The position numbers were made by a program, and so were the translations under genes. This document shows positions 1 through 11,198 of a DNA stretch of 64,000 nt, in pieces (position 1 is the first letter of the stretch; every line of letters starts with the position of its first letter). The notes beneath the pieces are model-generated. The model was not told the origin of the DNA. It worked only from the letters and a program-made list of their open reading frames with translations, and made no database searches. The DNA is from Rhizomucor pusillus (lineage: Eukaryota; Mucoromycota; Mucoromycetes; Mucorales; Lichtheimiaceae): positions 49,353 to 113,352 of the forward strand of contig FWWN02000609.1 in NCBI GenBank assembly GCA_900175165.2, given 5' to 3'.

Positions 1-1625
1 ATGAATCTTCAGTTCGAGAATTAAGCCAGTCTGTGCCTGGGCACTATTCACCATTTGATTCATCATTTGCAAACGATCAAACACGACTTGCAGTTGCTGC
101 TGCGGCGGCTACTGTTGTCGGGAACTCGATAGGAACTGGTTCTTCCTCCTCCGCGTCAACCCAATCCTCTCTTTTACAACATGCAACCCCTCATCATCCA
201 CCGTACTTTGTAGGCAATGCGCCTTCACCAAGCTCGGTTGTTTCCACGTCTACCGCACCAGAAAACTCCTCGTCGCTCAGTAGTCATCATCATCATCCTC
301 AACCGTCGCAGTATGCAGGCAGTCTGAGCTTTGAAGACCTTTTATCCACGTACTATCCAGGAACATCGCCTCTCCCAACTCCTCAGGCTCAGATCAATGA
401 CCCGTTCGATCCATCACGCATGCTGAACTTTCAAGGAATCCATCTATCCAGCAACAGCCCTTCGCCGCGATCCCAGGTATCATCTGCGCCGCCTTCTGTT
501 GGAGGCGTGGAGCCTGAAGAGTCTGCCGCGGCGGCGACGACAGCGGCAATCGGTACAGGAGAACGACAAACACCACCAGAGACGACATCGTTTTCATCCG
601 AGCAGCAGACATCTGGTACCAAGGATCTCAAAAGCAGCAGTAATAATGCTTCGGCCCCGGCACAAGCACCGGAAGCATCGGCGCGAACGGGAGGACCACA
701 GCAGCAACAACAACAAAAGATCACATCCATATCCCAAGGCAAAACAAAATGCAGCAATTGCGGGACAAGCACTACGCCGCTTTGGCGACGAAATCCCCAA
801 GGACAACCGCTTTGCAATGCATGTGGCCTCTTTTTAAAGCTGCACGGCGTCGTTCGACCACTGAGCCTCAAGACAGACGTTATCAAGAAACGCAACAGGA
901 GCAACGCGAGCAGCGGAGGAGGTGGAAATGGTGCTAAGGGTAAATCCAAGCAGCAACGAGCTGCTGGCGTCGGTGGTGGTGGTGCCCGGAGAGCCTCCGA
1001 GAACAATAGTTACCACGCAACCGGAGAGCGACCTATTGCTAAGGCGACCTCATCTGCAAGCAAGCGCAAGCGAGCAACGTCGTTCGCAAATGTTGCCGAG
1101 TACGAAGAAGATATCTTGTCTCCAACGTCGTCGATGGACCAGCCTGCATCGCCGCTAGGCAGCAGCCCCGGCGGCGGCGTGTATCCGTATCAATCTACTT
1201 CAACAGCGACGAACGCTGGATGGCCGTTTCCAAATACCAACACCAGCAGCAGCAACGCAATCCCTTCAACAACTCAACAGCAGCAAGGAGGTCTATCACC
1301 TGCTGTCTACTCGGTCCTGGAATCCATCGGCCTTCAGCTGAGTAACTTGCCAGCCGAAGTGCTTCCACTCGTAGCAACAGCTGCCAATTTCCACGCCATG
1401 GCGAAGCAGCGCCAACAACAACAACTAAAACAACAACAACAACAACAACAACAACAGCAGCAGCAGCAGCAGCAACAACGCCACACCAATTTATCGATCG
1501 ATCCTTCCATTCAGAACCCATTCACAAACATACTCTTGTCCCAAACATCGCCGACGTCTTCGTCACCGGCAGCCGGATACTTTTATCCTCTTCCTTCTGG
1601 GTCATCACCTTCTCAATCTCGATAG
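1..1625 (+). CDS. GATA-type zinc-finger nitrogen regulator (AreA/NIT2 class), 5' partial
   Basis: This is the 3' part of a DNA-binding transcription factor acting in the nucleus. The reading frame is open from base 3, so the true start lies upstream; the GTG at 33 is not a start. A single C4 finger (C-x2-C, 17-residue loop, C-x2-C) lies at about residues 240-264 counted from base 33. It carries the TPLWRR and [12 protein letters not shown] signatures and a basic tail ending KKRNR, which is nearly diagnostic of the AreA/NIT2/Gln3 nitrogen-metabolite family. The rest is low complexity: Ser/Thr/His-rich before the finger, Gly/Lys-rich after it, and a long polyglutamine run near the C-terminus. 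Targets would be HGATAR sites in nitrogen-assimilation genes (family knowledge). Exact orthology within the fungal GATA family cannot be settled here. Confidence 0.9.
   Translation, partial: ESSVRELSQSVPGHYSPFDSSFANDQTRLAVAAAAATVVGNSIGTGSSSSASTQSSLLQHATPHHPPYFVGNAPSPSSVVSTSTAPENSSSLSSHHHHPQPSQYAGSLSFEDLLSTYYPGTSPLPTPQAQINDPFDPSRMLNFQGIHLSSNSPSPRSQVSSAPPSVGGVEPEESAAAATTAAIGTGERQTPPETTSFSSEQQTSGTKDLKSSSNNASAPAQAPEASARTGGPQQQQQQKITSISQGKTKCSNCGTSTTPLWRRNPQGQPLCNACGLFLKLHGVVRPLSLKTDVIKKRNRSNASSGGGGNGAKGKSKQQRAAGVGGGGARRASENNSYHATGERPIAKATSSASKRKRATSFANVAEYEEDILSPTSSMDQPASPLGSSPGGGVYPYQSTSTATNAGWPFPNTNTSSSNAIPSTTQQQQGGLSPAVYSVLESIGLQLSNLPAEVLPLVATAANFHAMAKQRQQQQLKQQQQQQQQQQQQQQQQRHTNLSIDPSIQNPFTNILLSQTSPTSSSPAAGYFYPLPSGSSPSQSR
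1411..1481 (+). repeat. CAA/CAG polyglutamine repeat in the GATA gene
   Basis: A tract of mixed CAA and CAG codons, one Lys-interrupted block followed by about sixteen uninterrupted Gln codons, inside the C-terminal coding region. Its repetitive DNA makes it prone to length variation between strains. Confidence 0.85.
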
Positions 1626-1893
1626 AAAGGTACTTTAGCGTTCTATCTATTCTATGATTCATATGCCCTTATTTCTTTTACATTCAATTCTGTTTCCTCT
1701 TCATGCTCTCTCCATCTTATATATTTTATGCCATCTTTCTTTTTTTCGTCTTGTAGAAAACTTTACCCCCATACTTTCAATGTCTTTTCCCATTGTTTCC
1801 TAGTTTTGTACGACACACACACACCAACCAAGTTTTGATCTCTTCTTTTATGTATGCAAGCGATCCCGTCTCGTGATATCATAATAATATGAC
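1626..1893. other. 3' flank of GATA gene, no gene seen
   Basis: AT-rich, T-tract-rich sequence consistent with a 3' UTR and spacer. No supported coding frame on either strand. Confidence 0.5.
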
Positions 1894-3214
1894 TGACTCT
1901 CAAAAGCCCGCGAGAACAAGGAACTGATGATGGGTGCGTTTCTCGATATTGATAAAATGAAGAAGATTTGTAATGAATCGGGTCTTATATTCCAAAATCG
2001 TGCCTTATTGACATCTTTCGGCATCATCCGATTGCTGGGCAAACGAAAACATGAAAAGCAAGCATGTGCGACATACAAAACCCAAATCTCACAGNGACAA
2101 GACAACGACAACATCNACATNGAAGCANTGAAGACGAAGATTGCAGAGCTCGAGGCGGCTTACAAATTACAACAAAAGGAGCGGAAACGTAGTATCAAAG
2201 CGTGCGAAGAAGCCAAATCAAGTCTTGGAACAAAGAGTTTAGATATACTACGAGATCTACGTTTGAAGCGAGCGCAAGCAATTACAGATGCGGAAAACAC
2301 AGCTACAAGGTTAAAAGATATGAGGATGATGTTATACAACATTACCAGAAGTTTAAAGAAGAAAGCTGCTGGACGGGATCAAGAGAAAGCTGATAATACG
2401 AACAAGACGCCGCCTACTTTGCGACATTACGCTTGCGAGGAATCTTCGTCTAATATCGATATATCTGTGCTAGAGAAGGAAGCTTTCGACGCCGGCAAGA
2501 CTCTCGGGTACAGTGGCACAGATTATGGCTTACGCACAATTTCTACGACTGTCGCTATGACTCAAGAAAAATTACAGTATCACATATCTCTTTACAACAG
2601 ATTCGCAGTACTTGATGATACAGAACTTGATGGAAACTTGGCTCCGGATACAACTGCAGAGTCACCCTATACAAACGATGGCGAAAACTTCATTGCATAT
2701 GTAGCGACGTCCAGATTCAATTGTATCACAGCGGCACAGATAAACAAAAGTCTCTTTGCAACAAACACACGAGCGGCAAAAATGAAAATCGAAAAATCAA
2801 GCCGTTCGAGATGCTGAAAAGCGGGTCGGAGAAAAGTCAATACAGAAGGCAACGGCAGGAAAAGATGTTGCCATTGCACACGGAGTAAGCAAGTCCCTTC
2901 TCGAGTTCGACACATCTTAACTAAAGTGTTTTTAGGTTGCATGCGAGTCGAGAGAAGCTTTGAGGTCTTTTTTATCAATCATCGAGAGCAAAGAAAGAAA
3001 ACGAAGTCAGGAGATTGCAACAAGATTGACTTACAGTAAAATAGCTGCAGAAGAAAGAAGCATCATAAAAAGCAATACTGGAAACAACAAAGCCGTCGCA
3101 GCCATGTGTATCGGAAATCAAGGCACTTGCGTAGGCAGTCGAATCAAAGGGCATGCACAACGGTGGATTGCAACGTTGTATTGGCTGGATATGGTGTCAT
3201 TTGTCTACGAATGA
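1894..3214 (+). pseudogene. Orphan coiled-coil protein gene with ambiguous bases and a frame break
   Basis: I do not recognise this family. An open frame from about 1897 (first ATG 1927) to about 2790 encodes a Lys/Glu/Ala-rich, probably coiled-coil protein. Four N bases (2095, 2116, 2121, 2128) leave residues undefined. Near 2785-2800 the frame must shift by one base to continue the same charged heptad-like composition to 2884. A GT-AG intron (2885-2935) then fits in phase, and the last exon ends at 3214. The continuity of composition across the break suggests one gene damaged by an indel or a sequencing error. A stop at 1894 just before the frame could be intronic, so an upstream exon is possible. 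No signal peptide or membrane segment is visible. Confidence 0.45.
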
Positions 3215-4082
3215 CGTTCGCGTGTCAATTTGCTCAACTGTCCTCCTATTCTTTTGGTAACTCTTTACTTTAAATGGTAACTGTAAATTCGCTATCTTAG
3301 TGTCAGAAACCGGTGCTTTTGTGTGGGAGATGTTGACGTGACGTTTTTGGACCACGAGTACAGTACCCTGATCTGACACAAGTTGTCCGTGCCAAGTCAA
3401 TGCTTCGAAACATTCCACCACCACAATGCAAATATCACGAGAAGATGACAGGACTTTTCCGAACTGCCATTGGAGGAGAACGAGCGAGCATCCACTTTAC
3501 GTTCGTTCCGATGGATGCATTGCCACGCACACATGGACACGCACATACTCAGTTCTTTTAATTGATATGCGTAATGCGCCGTGGATAATAGTCATGTACA
3601 TATTCCAGAAGATTACAGCTGGAAACCACTTGGTAACACCGCGGATCGTGTGCACAAAAACTGAGACGCGACGAGAACGGGAAGGGCGATGAAACACGCA
3701 CGGTCTCATTTAGAGAGTGAGAAAAGCAGAGGCACTTGAATTCAAGTGCTCCTGCCGCCCCTGGAATACAATAGATGGATTGCATTGCATACTTTTCACT
3801 ACATAGAAGCTCTTCACAATCTTTTTCGTTTTTGTCTGCACAATCAAAACATTGTGTATGATTGGAGAAGAGACCAGTCCTACTAATAAAACGCTCCAAG
3901 TTAGCTTAGAGGGTAATAATTTCTGCCTAGTGAACAGCGCACAGAGAATTATTTTCGCCCAAGAGGTACGGATTTTGAATCATCGGGTTTCTGTAGACCA
4001 ACCACAGCGTTTTGTTCCAATAAAGGCATATCCAGCAAGTTTTTTCCGTCCTCCACCTGCTCCTACCCCCGCTTGCTGCTAA
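3215..4082. other. Gene-poor spacer
   Basis: Short frames exist on both strands, but none has family similarity, plausible splice structure or consistent composition. Nothing supportable seen until the promoter of the next gene. Confidence 0.5.
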
Positions 4083-4088
4083 TATAAA
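4083..4088 (+). promoter_or_regulatory. Possible TATA box of the amino-acid transporter gene
   Basis: TATAAA 96-101 bp upstream of the ATG at 4184, followed by a pyrimidine-rich tract typical of fungal transcription start regions. Inference from position and motif only. Confidence 0.45.
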
Positions 4089-4183
4089 GAGTCCTACATT
4101 TCATCATCCCATCCCGTTGATAAATTGATCGTTCTTCTTCTTTTTCCCTTCAATTCCTTATCATCTTCTACACTCGCACCTGC

Positions 4184-5763
4184 ATGACTCTACGACGCAC
4201 AGCGTACGCATCTGTGGAGACAGCGCAGCAGCTAGAGCAGCACCAACAGCAAGACCTGGATTTGCTGCAGTCCAATCGGCCGGGATACGGCACAAGGAGT
4301 ACTCTGGAAGTTTCCTTTAACATAGTCAATGCAACCGTCGGCGCCGGTGTTATTGGACTCCCACTGACACTACTGTGGGCAGGATTCATCAATGGCATCG
4401 TGCTGTCTGCTATTGTAGCCTTCATGTCCTATTCCGCGATATATGGCATGGTCCTGGCGGGAAAACACGTCGGTGTATACAAATTTGCATCCTTGGGCGA
4501 GCATATCCTTGGCCGCGTAGGATTCAACCTGATTAATCTCATGCTCTTTATCCAATCCTCTGGCTGCTGCATCAGCTACTTTATCCGTGAGTTTTGGGAC
4601 TAGCTCGGCGGCGTAAATATATACATTAACTCATCATCATCATCATCTACCGGATAGTCGTTGCCGATACCATCCCTGTTCTGTGCGGCCTGTATTTACC
4701 GCAATATACCATCCTCGCTAACCGAACAATTTCCACGCTACTTATATCCATACTCATAGTAAGTTTATTTTTGGCCTGAAACTGTTTTTCATCTCCTCGT
4801 CGTAACTGCTAATATGACCCAAAAAATCAACCCAGATATTCCCACTCAATCTTCCGCGATCCATCGGTGCGCTTGCTAGCTGGTCTACTGTATCCGTCTT
4901 GTTGCTGCCAATCATGATTCTAAGTATTTTGATCCGTGCCCCCGCCTACGCAAAGTTGCACGAAGCACCCATTTCCTGGCTCGGCGAGGATCCTGTGTCG
5001 GCGCTGGGTATCTTATCATTTGCTTTTGTGTGCTCCCAAGTGGCTTTCAGCAACTATCTATCACAGCGGAACCAGTCCGTCACTGCGTGGAGTATCACCA
5101 GTGCGCTTTCGAGTTTCATGAGTTGGAGCATATCAATCACGTTTGCTGTTATTGGCTATCTTTGTTTCGGCAAGGATGTCCAGTCCAACTTGTTTGCGAA
5201 CTTTCCGGTTGACGACCACGTGATCAATGTTGGACGACTCGCGCTTGGACTTTCCATAGTTCTGACAGTTCCGTGAGTATTTTTTCAAGTTAGAAAGATT
5301 AAGAAAGGAACAACGATATTGACACACTCTCCAACACAGAATGGCATTCTATCCTGCACGCGATGCTATGCAAAAGGCGTTAGGGTTTGAAACATCGGAT
5401 CGGCAACCGAGTGCGGTGCAGCATTACACTGTCACCGTGATGCTTTTCGCAGCTCTTTTAGCACTGGGCGTGCATGTCCGTTCGCTGGGCAAGGTCTACT
5501 CGCTTGTTGGAGGAATTGCATCCTCCTGCTTGGCGTATCTCATGCCTGGACTCGCATACATTGGAGCTTTCCATCCAACATGGCTACCTCGCTTGTTCTT
5601 TTCTACTGCAGAACGTCAGCCTCTTCTGTTGGCACAAGACGCAACAGCAAAGGACGCAAATGAGTTGCTGAAACCTAAAAGGTGGCTGGATATCGTCTCG
5701 ATCGTTTTGGTTATATTTGGATCGGCTCTCATGGTCCTGACAGCGATCAAGGCGTTTCAGTGA
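4184..5763 (+). CDS. AAAP/SLC38-type amino-acid transporter (yeast AVT-like)
   Basis: Predicted multi-pass amino-acid transporter of the AAAP superfamily; yeast relatives (AVT) sit in the vacuolar membrane and move neutral amino acids. Four exons join in frame (4184-4586, 4658-4758, 4836-5272, 5340-5763) to 454 residues, the usual family length. The first membrane segment has the family signature N-x-T-V-G-A-G-V-I-G-L-P at about residues 43-60, and about eleven hydrophobic segments follow. The N-terminus is hydrophilic and Gln-rich and has no signal peptide. Introns are 71, 77 and 67 bp, all GT-AG. Which AVT subfamily it belongs to, and the transport direction, cannot be read from the sequence. 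Confidence 0.9.
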
Positions 5764-6565
5764 TAGTGCATGATAGCATAATATTTACAGAGTGACATAT
5801 TGCGTAGTACGTTGTCATCGTCTTACATCACGTTGTGTATGCTTCTTTTTCTTTCTCCTCCTCCTCCTTAATTGTTTGAACGATCCATCAAACGTCAATG
5901 TCATCATCATTTTTTCCTTACTAAGCAACCTTAAATGGATAAAGTTCATTCAAGTGTTTCACAACGAAGATTTATTGCTTACATCGCTGCAAGAACACAG
6001 CATTTGCCAAACAGAGCCAGCTATTTGGGGCGGCTGCAGATTCGGATCAATCAGAAGACATTCAGGGCTCACCAACAGAAACAAGTTTATTATCATGACA
6101 TGCTACCAAGAAGATTCTACCATGGATGACGCATCTGATCGAACAGTTCTCCTGTATGGATCGGGAAGGTACAAGAGGACGAAATAACTCAAACGTGACC
6201 TGAAGTCTGACCAAGGAGACACATCCATAACAGCGTTTCGCGGTCCATACAGCACCCGGAACGATCAATCCATATAAATGGGATCCAATGCCATACCTTA
6301 AACAGTCGTAAGCAGCCCTGCCTCTGTGCGTGCGTAAATAATAATAATATGTAAGGATAATATCAGTTGAATAATTGGTATAATTTTGATGAAATATTCT
6401 TAGCAGCTGCTTGGTTTGCTTTTGATATTGAATCACTCAAACTCTTTGCCATCTCACTCGCATTCGTATTCCTACAGAAATCCAACATCTTCATATTAAC
6501 AGAGTTCTTCGTACAACATATTCATCACCATCCGCATAACATTCCACTGCTTTCCTTGTTTCGTT
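5764..6565. other. Spacer between transporter and minus-strand orphan
   Basis: Low-complexity, T-rich and AT-rich sequence. Frames of about 60-130 codons occur on both strands but resemble no protein and have no coding composition. No RNA gene recognised. Confidence 0.5.
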
Positions 6566-7585
6566 TTAAAATATCTTCCAAGCTCCAAATCTGTCTTCGC
6601 AACGTCGCCTTTCATAATACAGCCTCCATTCACCAGTACTGACTTCTAAAACAGCTAAAGTGTCTTTGACGCGATTCTTGCGGCTGCGAGAGGGGCCAAG
6701 GCCATACCCATCTCCTGGAAGGTCATAGATTGTGAATACTGTGGCTGGCATATGTAGGTCCTCGTTTAGTTCTTCCATTGTTGCGCGCCATAGTTCGCAG
6801 GGCGAGAGCATTACATATGATAATGTCAACTGTCGTAGCTGACTGAACGACGTTAAAGGTTCTGTTGCAGCTTGGTTGAAAGGATACAAAAAATCTTCCA
6901 TTTGTTGTGAGGCAACAAAGATCTGTGCTGACTCCAATTTTACCGCCGGGCCTACAATGATTTTCCAACTCGTTTGGGATGAGCATCGCAGAAGACGTGA
7001 ACGCAACTCAAGAAGTCTAGTTCCGATAAAGAGTTTTTCGATGCTACTGCCGTGGTATACGGAACCGATTATACCGCATGAAATGTTGCTGTATTTACTG
7101 TTGGCTGTTGGAAGGGATGCCTCCGAAGACTCCAAGCGGACGTCCAATGCTTGCACGGTCATGAATGATGCTCCCGGCGAACAAATCGGCATCAGCCGCA
7201 GGACCTAGGACTTCATCCCAGGATAGCTGATGTAAGATAATTCCGCTACCTGAGGGCGGATTTCTCTAGCGGACGGTGTAAGTGTGGGGATAGGTGGAGC
7301 TGGAGGGTTGTCGACTGGGAAGTCCAAGTCAAAACGGGATAAACGATAAGATCATGTTTGAGACTGACAACTGCAGTACGCCGGGTATTCCAACGTTACA
7401 AAACACTCGCACTGACGATGGTAAGCGGTGGCAAATAAATGAACGTCAAACTTATGTTGTGCTACATTGCCTTCTATAGCACTATTGATGCTTGATATTT
7501 TCATTGTTGTATCTATCCATAACAAATGCATAACAGATAGATGCAGTGTTATTCCTCGAACCACAATCGAAGGATAGTTAATCAC
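6566..7585 (-). pseudogene. Broken orphan gene, possibly a degenerate leucine-rich or F-box-type protein
   Basis: Reading leftwards, protein-like stretches occur in changing frames. One runs from 7585 to 7352. A proline-rich stretch follows from about 7340 to 7215 (begins FDLDFPVDNPP). A frame change near 7215-7225 then leads to SWDEVLGPAADADLFAG, and another near 7175-7185 leads to the long 208-codon frame ending at 6566. The stretches join naturally in composition, but I find no GT-AG introns that would rescue the joins, so indels are more likely. The C-terminal part has spaced Leu residues (FSQLRQLTLSYV) that recall a leucine-rich repeat. This is weak evidence, and no function is assigned. 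It could be a recent pseudogene or an assembly error. Confidence 0.4.
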
Positions 7586-8026
7586 TGCGAACTCATATAG
7601 TCGTTCTATAAATAAAGCATTTATGTATGATAACGAGTGCTGGAAATTGGTAATGACACCTTCCAGATACTATAAAATGTTCGATTTCAAACTATATGCT
7701 CGATACAGTGTTGTAGCATATTATCAAGCTCGCAGGATTTTGTAAAAATTCTTGCATTGATCCCGTGAGCGCATCAGAAGATAGTGATACTTTTATTTAC
7801 AGTTAGTAAATTACAGCAATATAACAGATGAAAGCGGTTTACATCCACATCAATGCAGACTCCGTTCTACCTAGCTTCTTGGGATATGGCATCAAGTGGC
7901 TATATACACGTATGAATTCTTTGGGTTTAGTAGCTTTTGACGAAAAAGGGAAATGTAGGAAAATTCGGTTTTTCACATGAGAGCGTATAACTTTTTCTTC
8001 TCCTCACCGCAAAGTGGCAATCGCTC
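7586..8026. other. Spacer upstream of the C1-domain gene
   Basis: AT-rich, with no convincing coding frame. An additional 5' exon of the next gene could lie here, but I could not place one. Confidence 0.4.
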
Positions 8027-9852
8027 ATGCCATCTGCTATAAAGTACCACAGCTTCAAAAGAAAAAACTTCCAAGGGCTAGTCTACTGCGACTATTGCGG
8101 GAAACTTCTGTGGGGCCTTGCTCGCCAAGGAGTGCATTGCATTGGTAAGCACCATTCTCACGATATAGCAGTGATCCCAGGCACGTAAACACGCCCATTG
8201 TAGAGTGCGGATATAATTGTCACGAAGAGTGTAGCAAAGCAGTTGTGCAATGTCGAAAGCTTAGACGCATAAGCCCAGACTCGCTCTCAGTTACTGACTC
8301 TGAAGCAGAATCCTTGTCCAAATACACGTCGCCGCCGCCGCGGACGTCCATTGATAGTCGATCGTTTTTAGATACAAAGCGGCTCGCTGATCCACCCGAC
8401 CCTGGTCGTTCGCCTCCGGCCTTGCAGCAACATCGTTCGCCGAGCGACTTTGATGCAACAAACCCGCTGCGTTCTCCAACATTTTCCGGTGCAGGTTCGG
8501 TCAAGGGCGGCGAAAGCGGTGCACAGCATTCACCGTCTTCCTTGTCGACGTCCGTGAAAGCATATCGTAAATCATTGAAACACCATGTACAGAACTCATT
8601 GTTGGCAGCAGCTGGAGGAGTAAATGGAACAGAGGCAACAGTATCTCCGCAGACAATGGCTAAAGCATTCACGCGAGTCGTTGCACGTTCACGGATGTTC
8701 TTTTACGCCACTCACCACGCATATGATATTTACAATTGGGAACATCAACCCAGATCTGCAGTGTTCGTTGCACTTTGGATAGCCATTTGTAAGTCGAATC
8801 GCTAAAAGGCAAGAGTGCCTTTTCTGTGTGTGTGGATCATTGCTAAAGCTCAGGAAGGCTTATACCCTAGACTACTCCTTTTGATTCCCCTTACATTCAT
8901 TGCTTGCTTATATATCCGTGTGGGTGTCAAGAACGTTCCTGCATCCCAGATACTGTTACCACGATATGACGAGAATTCACCGGAATACTACACCAACTTG
9001 GAGCGAATGCAAGCGTGTTTATTGTTTCTCATCCGAATATACGACAATTTGGCATACCACGGTCAGCATATACCCCTTACACAAACTGCGTACCAGATCA
9101 TGCTCGTGGGAGCCATAGTACTCTCCGGACTGTTGTGGTATTGGGGTCGCTGGATCTTGCTTGCGGCGGGCCTCGTGATTTTGCTAAATAAGACGTGGAT
9201 CGGCGCAGCTGCGGAAGCTATTTTACAATTTGCACTAGAGTTGCTGCAAACGACCGTCGAGTTGATCCAAAGGCTGTCTTTCCGAAAGCGCTCACAGACT
9301 CAGAAAGAAGAAATGGATATCTCTATTTATGAGAATCAGCGATGGTGGGCTAACAATGGATACACGTCGCAGGTTAGTTCATTGCATGAAAACACAAAAA
9401 ATAGCGGTCTTCGTGAGAAAAGGAAGGCTAATAACCTTTTTTCTCAAAAAGCTTTTGCGCTCTGAACGGTCAGGATGGTCAAACCTTACGGGATCAGAAC
9501 CACTTACAACAAAGAAAGACATGCCTCCTCCTCCTGGATACGAATGGGCAGAGGATAAGTGGCATCTGGATGTCACTGGTCCCTGGACAGATGAACATCT
9601 CGGCATAGCAGTAAGTTGGAAGACAAAAGTGATGAAAAGGGTCAGCGAGACTTATCGCTGGAGGTGGTCTAGGAATTGGTAGAATGCGATGAAAAGGGAT
9701 GGGTATACACTGACCACCGGTGGCAAAATCCACGACCACGACCGGAATCACTAGCAAATGGATCTGACAAGGCAGATACACAGCGTGCATTGACGCGACG
9801 TAGGCGATGGTTCCGAAAAGCACGACGAGTAGCAAGCAAAAAGAAAGAGTGA
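8027..9852 (+). CDS. C1-domain protein with Pex24/dysferlin (peroxin) domain
   Basis: Five exons (8027-8144, 8204-8788, 8849-9412, 9474-9610, 9673-9852) give 527 residues. Residues about 7-58 form a C1 zinc domain: H-x12-C-x2-C-x13-C-x2-C-x4-H-x2-C-x6-C, split by the first intron. A Ser/Pro-rich linker follows. Then comes a membrane region with several hydrophobic segments, preceded by an RMFFYATHHAYDIYNWE block. The C-terminus has paired Trp/Arg-rich dysferlin motifs (YEWAEDKWHLD ... WVYTDHRWQNPRP ... RRRRWFRKARR). Yeast relatives with this peroxin domain (PEX28-32) work at ER-peroxisome contacts and control peroxisome number. C1 domains bind diacylglycerol or act as protein modules. Lipid-regulated recruitment is my inference. 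The start at 8027 is the first ATG after an in-frame stop near 7987, but an upstream exon cannot be excluded. Confidence 0.82.
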
Positions 9853-10103
9853 TCAATGAATAAGCAACTGTGCCCTTATATTTTCTGCATTTGCTCGCAG
9901 AGAGTGTGTATGGTTTTTTGTTTATATGGACGCAAAAGGGAAAAAAAACAAGACGAAAAAAAAGGACACAGAAATGTGAATTTCAAAAAGTTATGTACAA
10001 GGAATGGAGAGGGAGACAATTTTTTTTTCTGGGATCTACAAGTTTTGCTACTTTTTGGATCGACGTCCGGCGTCGGGCAACTCGGTTCTTGATTTTACAG
10101 GGT
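9853..10103. other. 3' flanks of two convergent genes
   Basis: A-rich and T-rich tracts between convergent stop codons; no gene seen. Confidence 0.5.
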
Positions 10104-11058
10104 TCATATTTCTTCCTGGTCGACGTCGTCGTCCTGGTCGTAAATGTCGTTGTATATCGTCATGACAAGGTCGCCGAGACGAGCTTCGAGCTCTGACCAG
10201 AGTTCTCTGCGTGCTGCTCGAAGATACGACTGCAAAAAGAACTGGTGGCTATCGTGCTCCATAGGGTCGTGTTCCCTGTTGAGCATCTTGCCGAGTCCTG
10301 TCAGGAACCGGTGCCGAGCTTGGACGAGGTAGTTTCTGATATTGTCAGTCATGGTGTCCTGCCTTTCTTCAATAGCTTGCTTGCAACCAAGCATGTCCTG
10401 GCGCACACGGTCGATCAGCTTGAACTTGTCCAAGACGGTTGCTAGTTCGTGTGAAACAGCCTGGTTGAGAGAATACAAGGCAGATGCGATCTGATAGTGC
10501 GGTACGGCGGGAGGAGCAGGATCTTCGGATGACATGACGGTGTCCTCCAAATTCTTGTAGTCGGGCCAGAGCTGAGGAAGCATTTCTTCAACAATGGGTG
10601 AAATGGCTTCAAACATTTCGGCGTTCAATTGGTACACGTGCGCTCCCACGTATCCTGGCAATTTAGCTAGGCACAGATCTAAATTTAAACCATGACGCAC
10701 GAGTTAGAAAAGAGTTATTTAGATACGTTTTTTAATATATATTCTTACCATGCACTTGCTCGTTGGGCAACAAATAGCTTGCTTGATGTCGAAGCATGTT
10801 GATTCTGTGGTGCACTGGTGTCTGCGTCAACGTCGCTAACAACTCCTCTGTTTGAGCGCTGAGGATCTCGTCAACAGCTGACTCGTAAAAGCCTTCGATA
10901 GTGTCTTGGATGACGACAGCGTTGGATACGGGCCAGTTGGGCTCATCCTGGAGGCTAGACAGCGGGAACTGTTGTTGCTTATCCAGAGGCGCAGCCTCTG
11001 AGAGTGTAGAGCAGCCAAACAGGGCTGCAGCTGCGACGACGATAGCAGATACTTTCAT
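10104..11058 (-). CDS. Secreted orphan protein with signal peptide
   Basis: Two exons (11058-10749 and 10678-10104, GT-AG intron of 70 bp) encode 294 residues. The N-terminus is a classical signal peptide: Met-Lys, a run of Val/Ala, then CSTLSEA with likely cleavage before APLDKQ at about residue 23. The mature chain is hydrophilic and probably helical, with no transmembrane segment, and ends in a very acidic tail rich in Asp and Glu. Only one or two Cys remain after the signal, so it is not a typical small cysteine-rich effector. I do not recognise the family. Secretion into the medium, or retention in the secretory pathway, is inferred from the signal alone. Confidence 0.75.
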
Positions 11059-11192
11059 GGTGTGTTGTTGTGAGAATAAGGAACTGAATACAGGACCAAG
11101 CTGACCAGCAAGCGTTGGAAGAATGAATGGTAGGGGAAAGAGATGTATGCAAAGTCTGGAACCAGCAGTCGGTTTGAGAAAGGGCACCCGAA

Positions 11193-11198
11193 TTTATA
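11193..11198 (-). promoter_or_regulatory. Possible TATA box of the secreted-protein gene
   Basis: TATAAA on the minus strand about 135-140 bp upstream of the ATG at 11058. Motif and position only. Confidence 0.4.

Noticed and set aside
431..1006. 191-codon minus-strand frame opposite the GATA gene
   Set aside because: Mirror of repetitive Gln/Ser/Ala codons; Leu/Cys-rich translation without family resemblance; the plus strand has the GATA finger.
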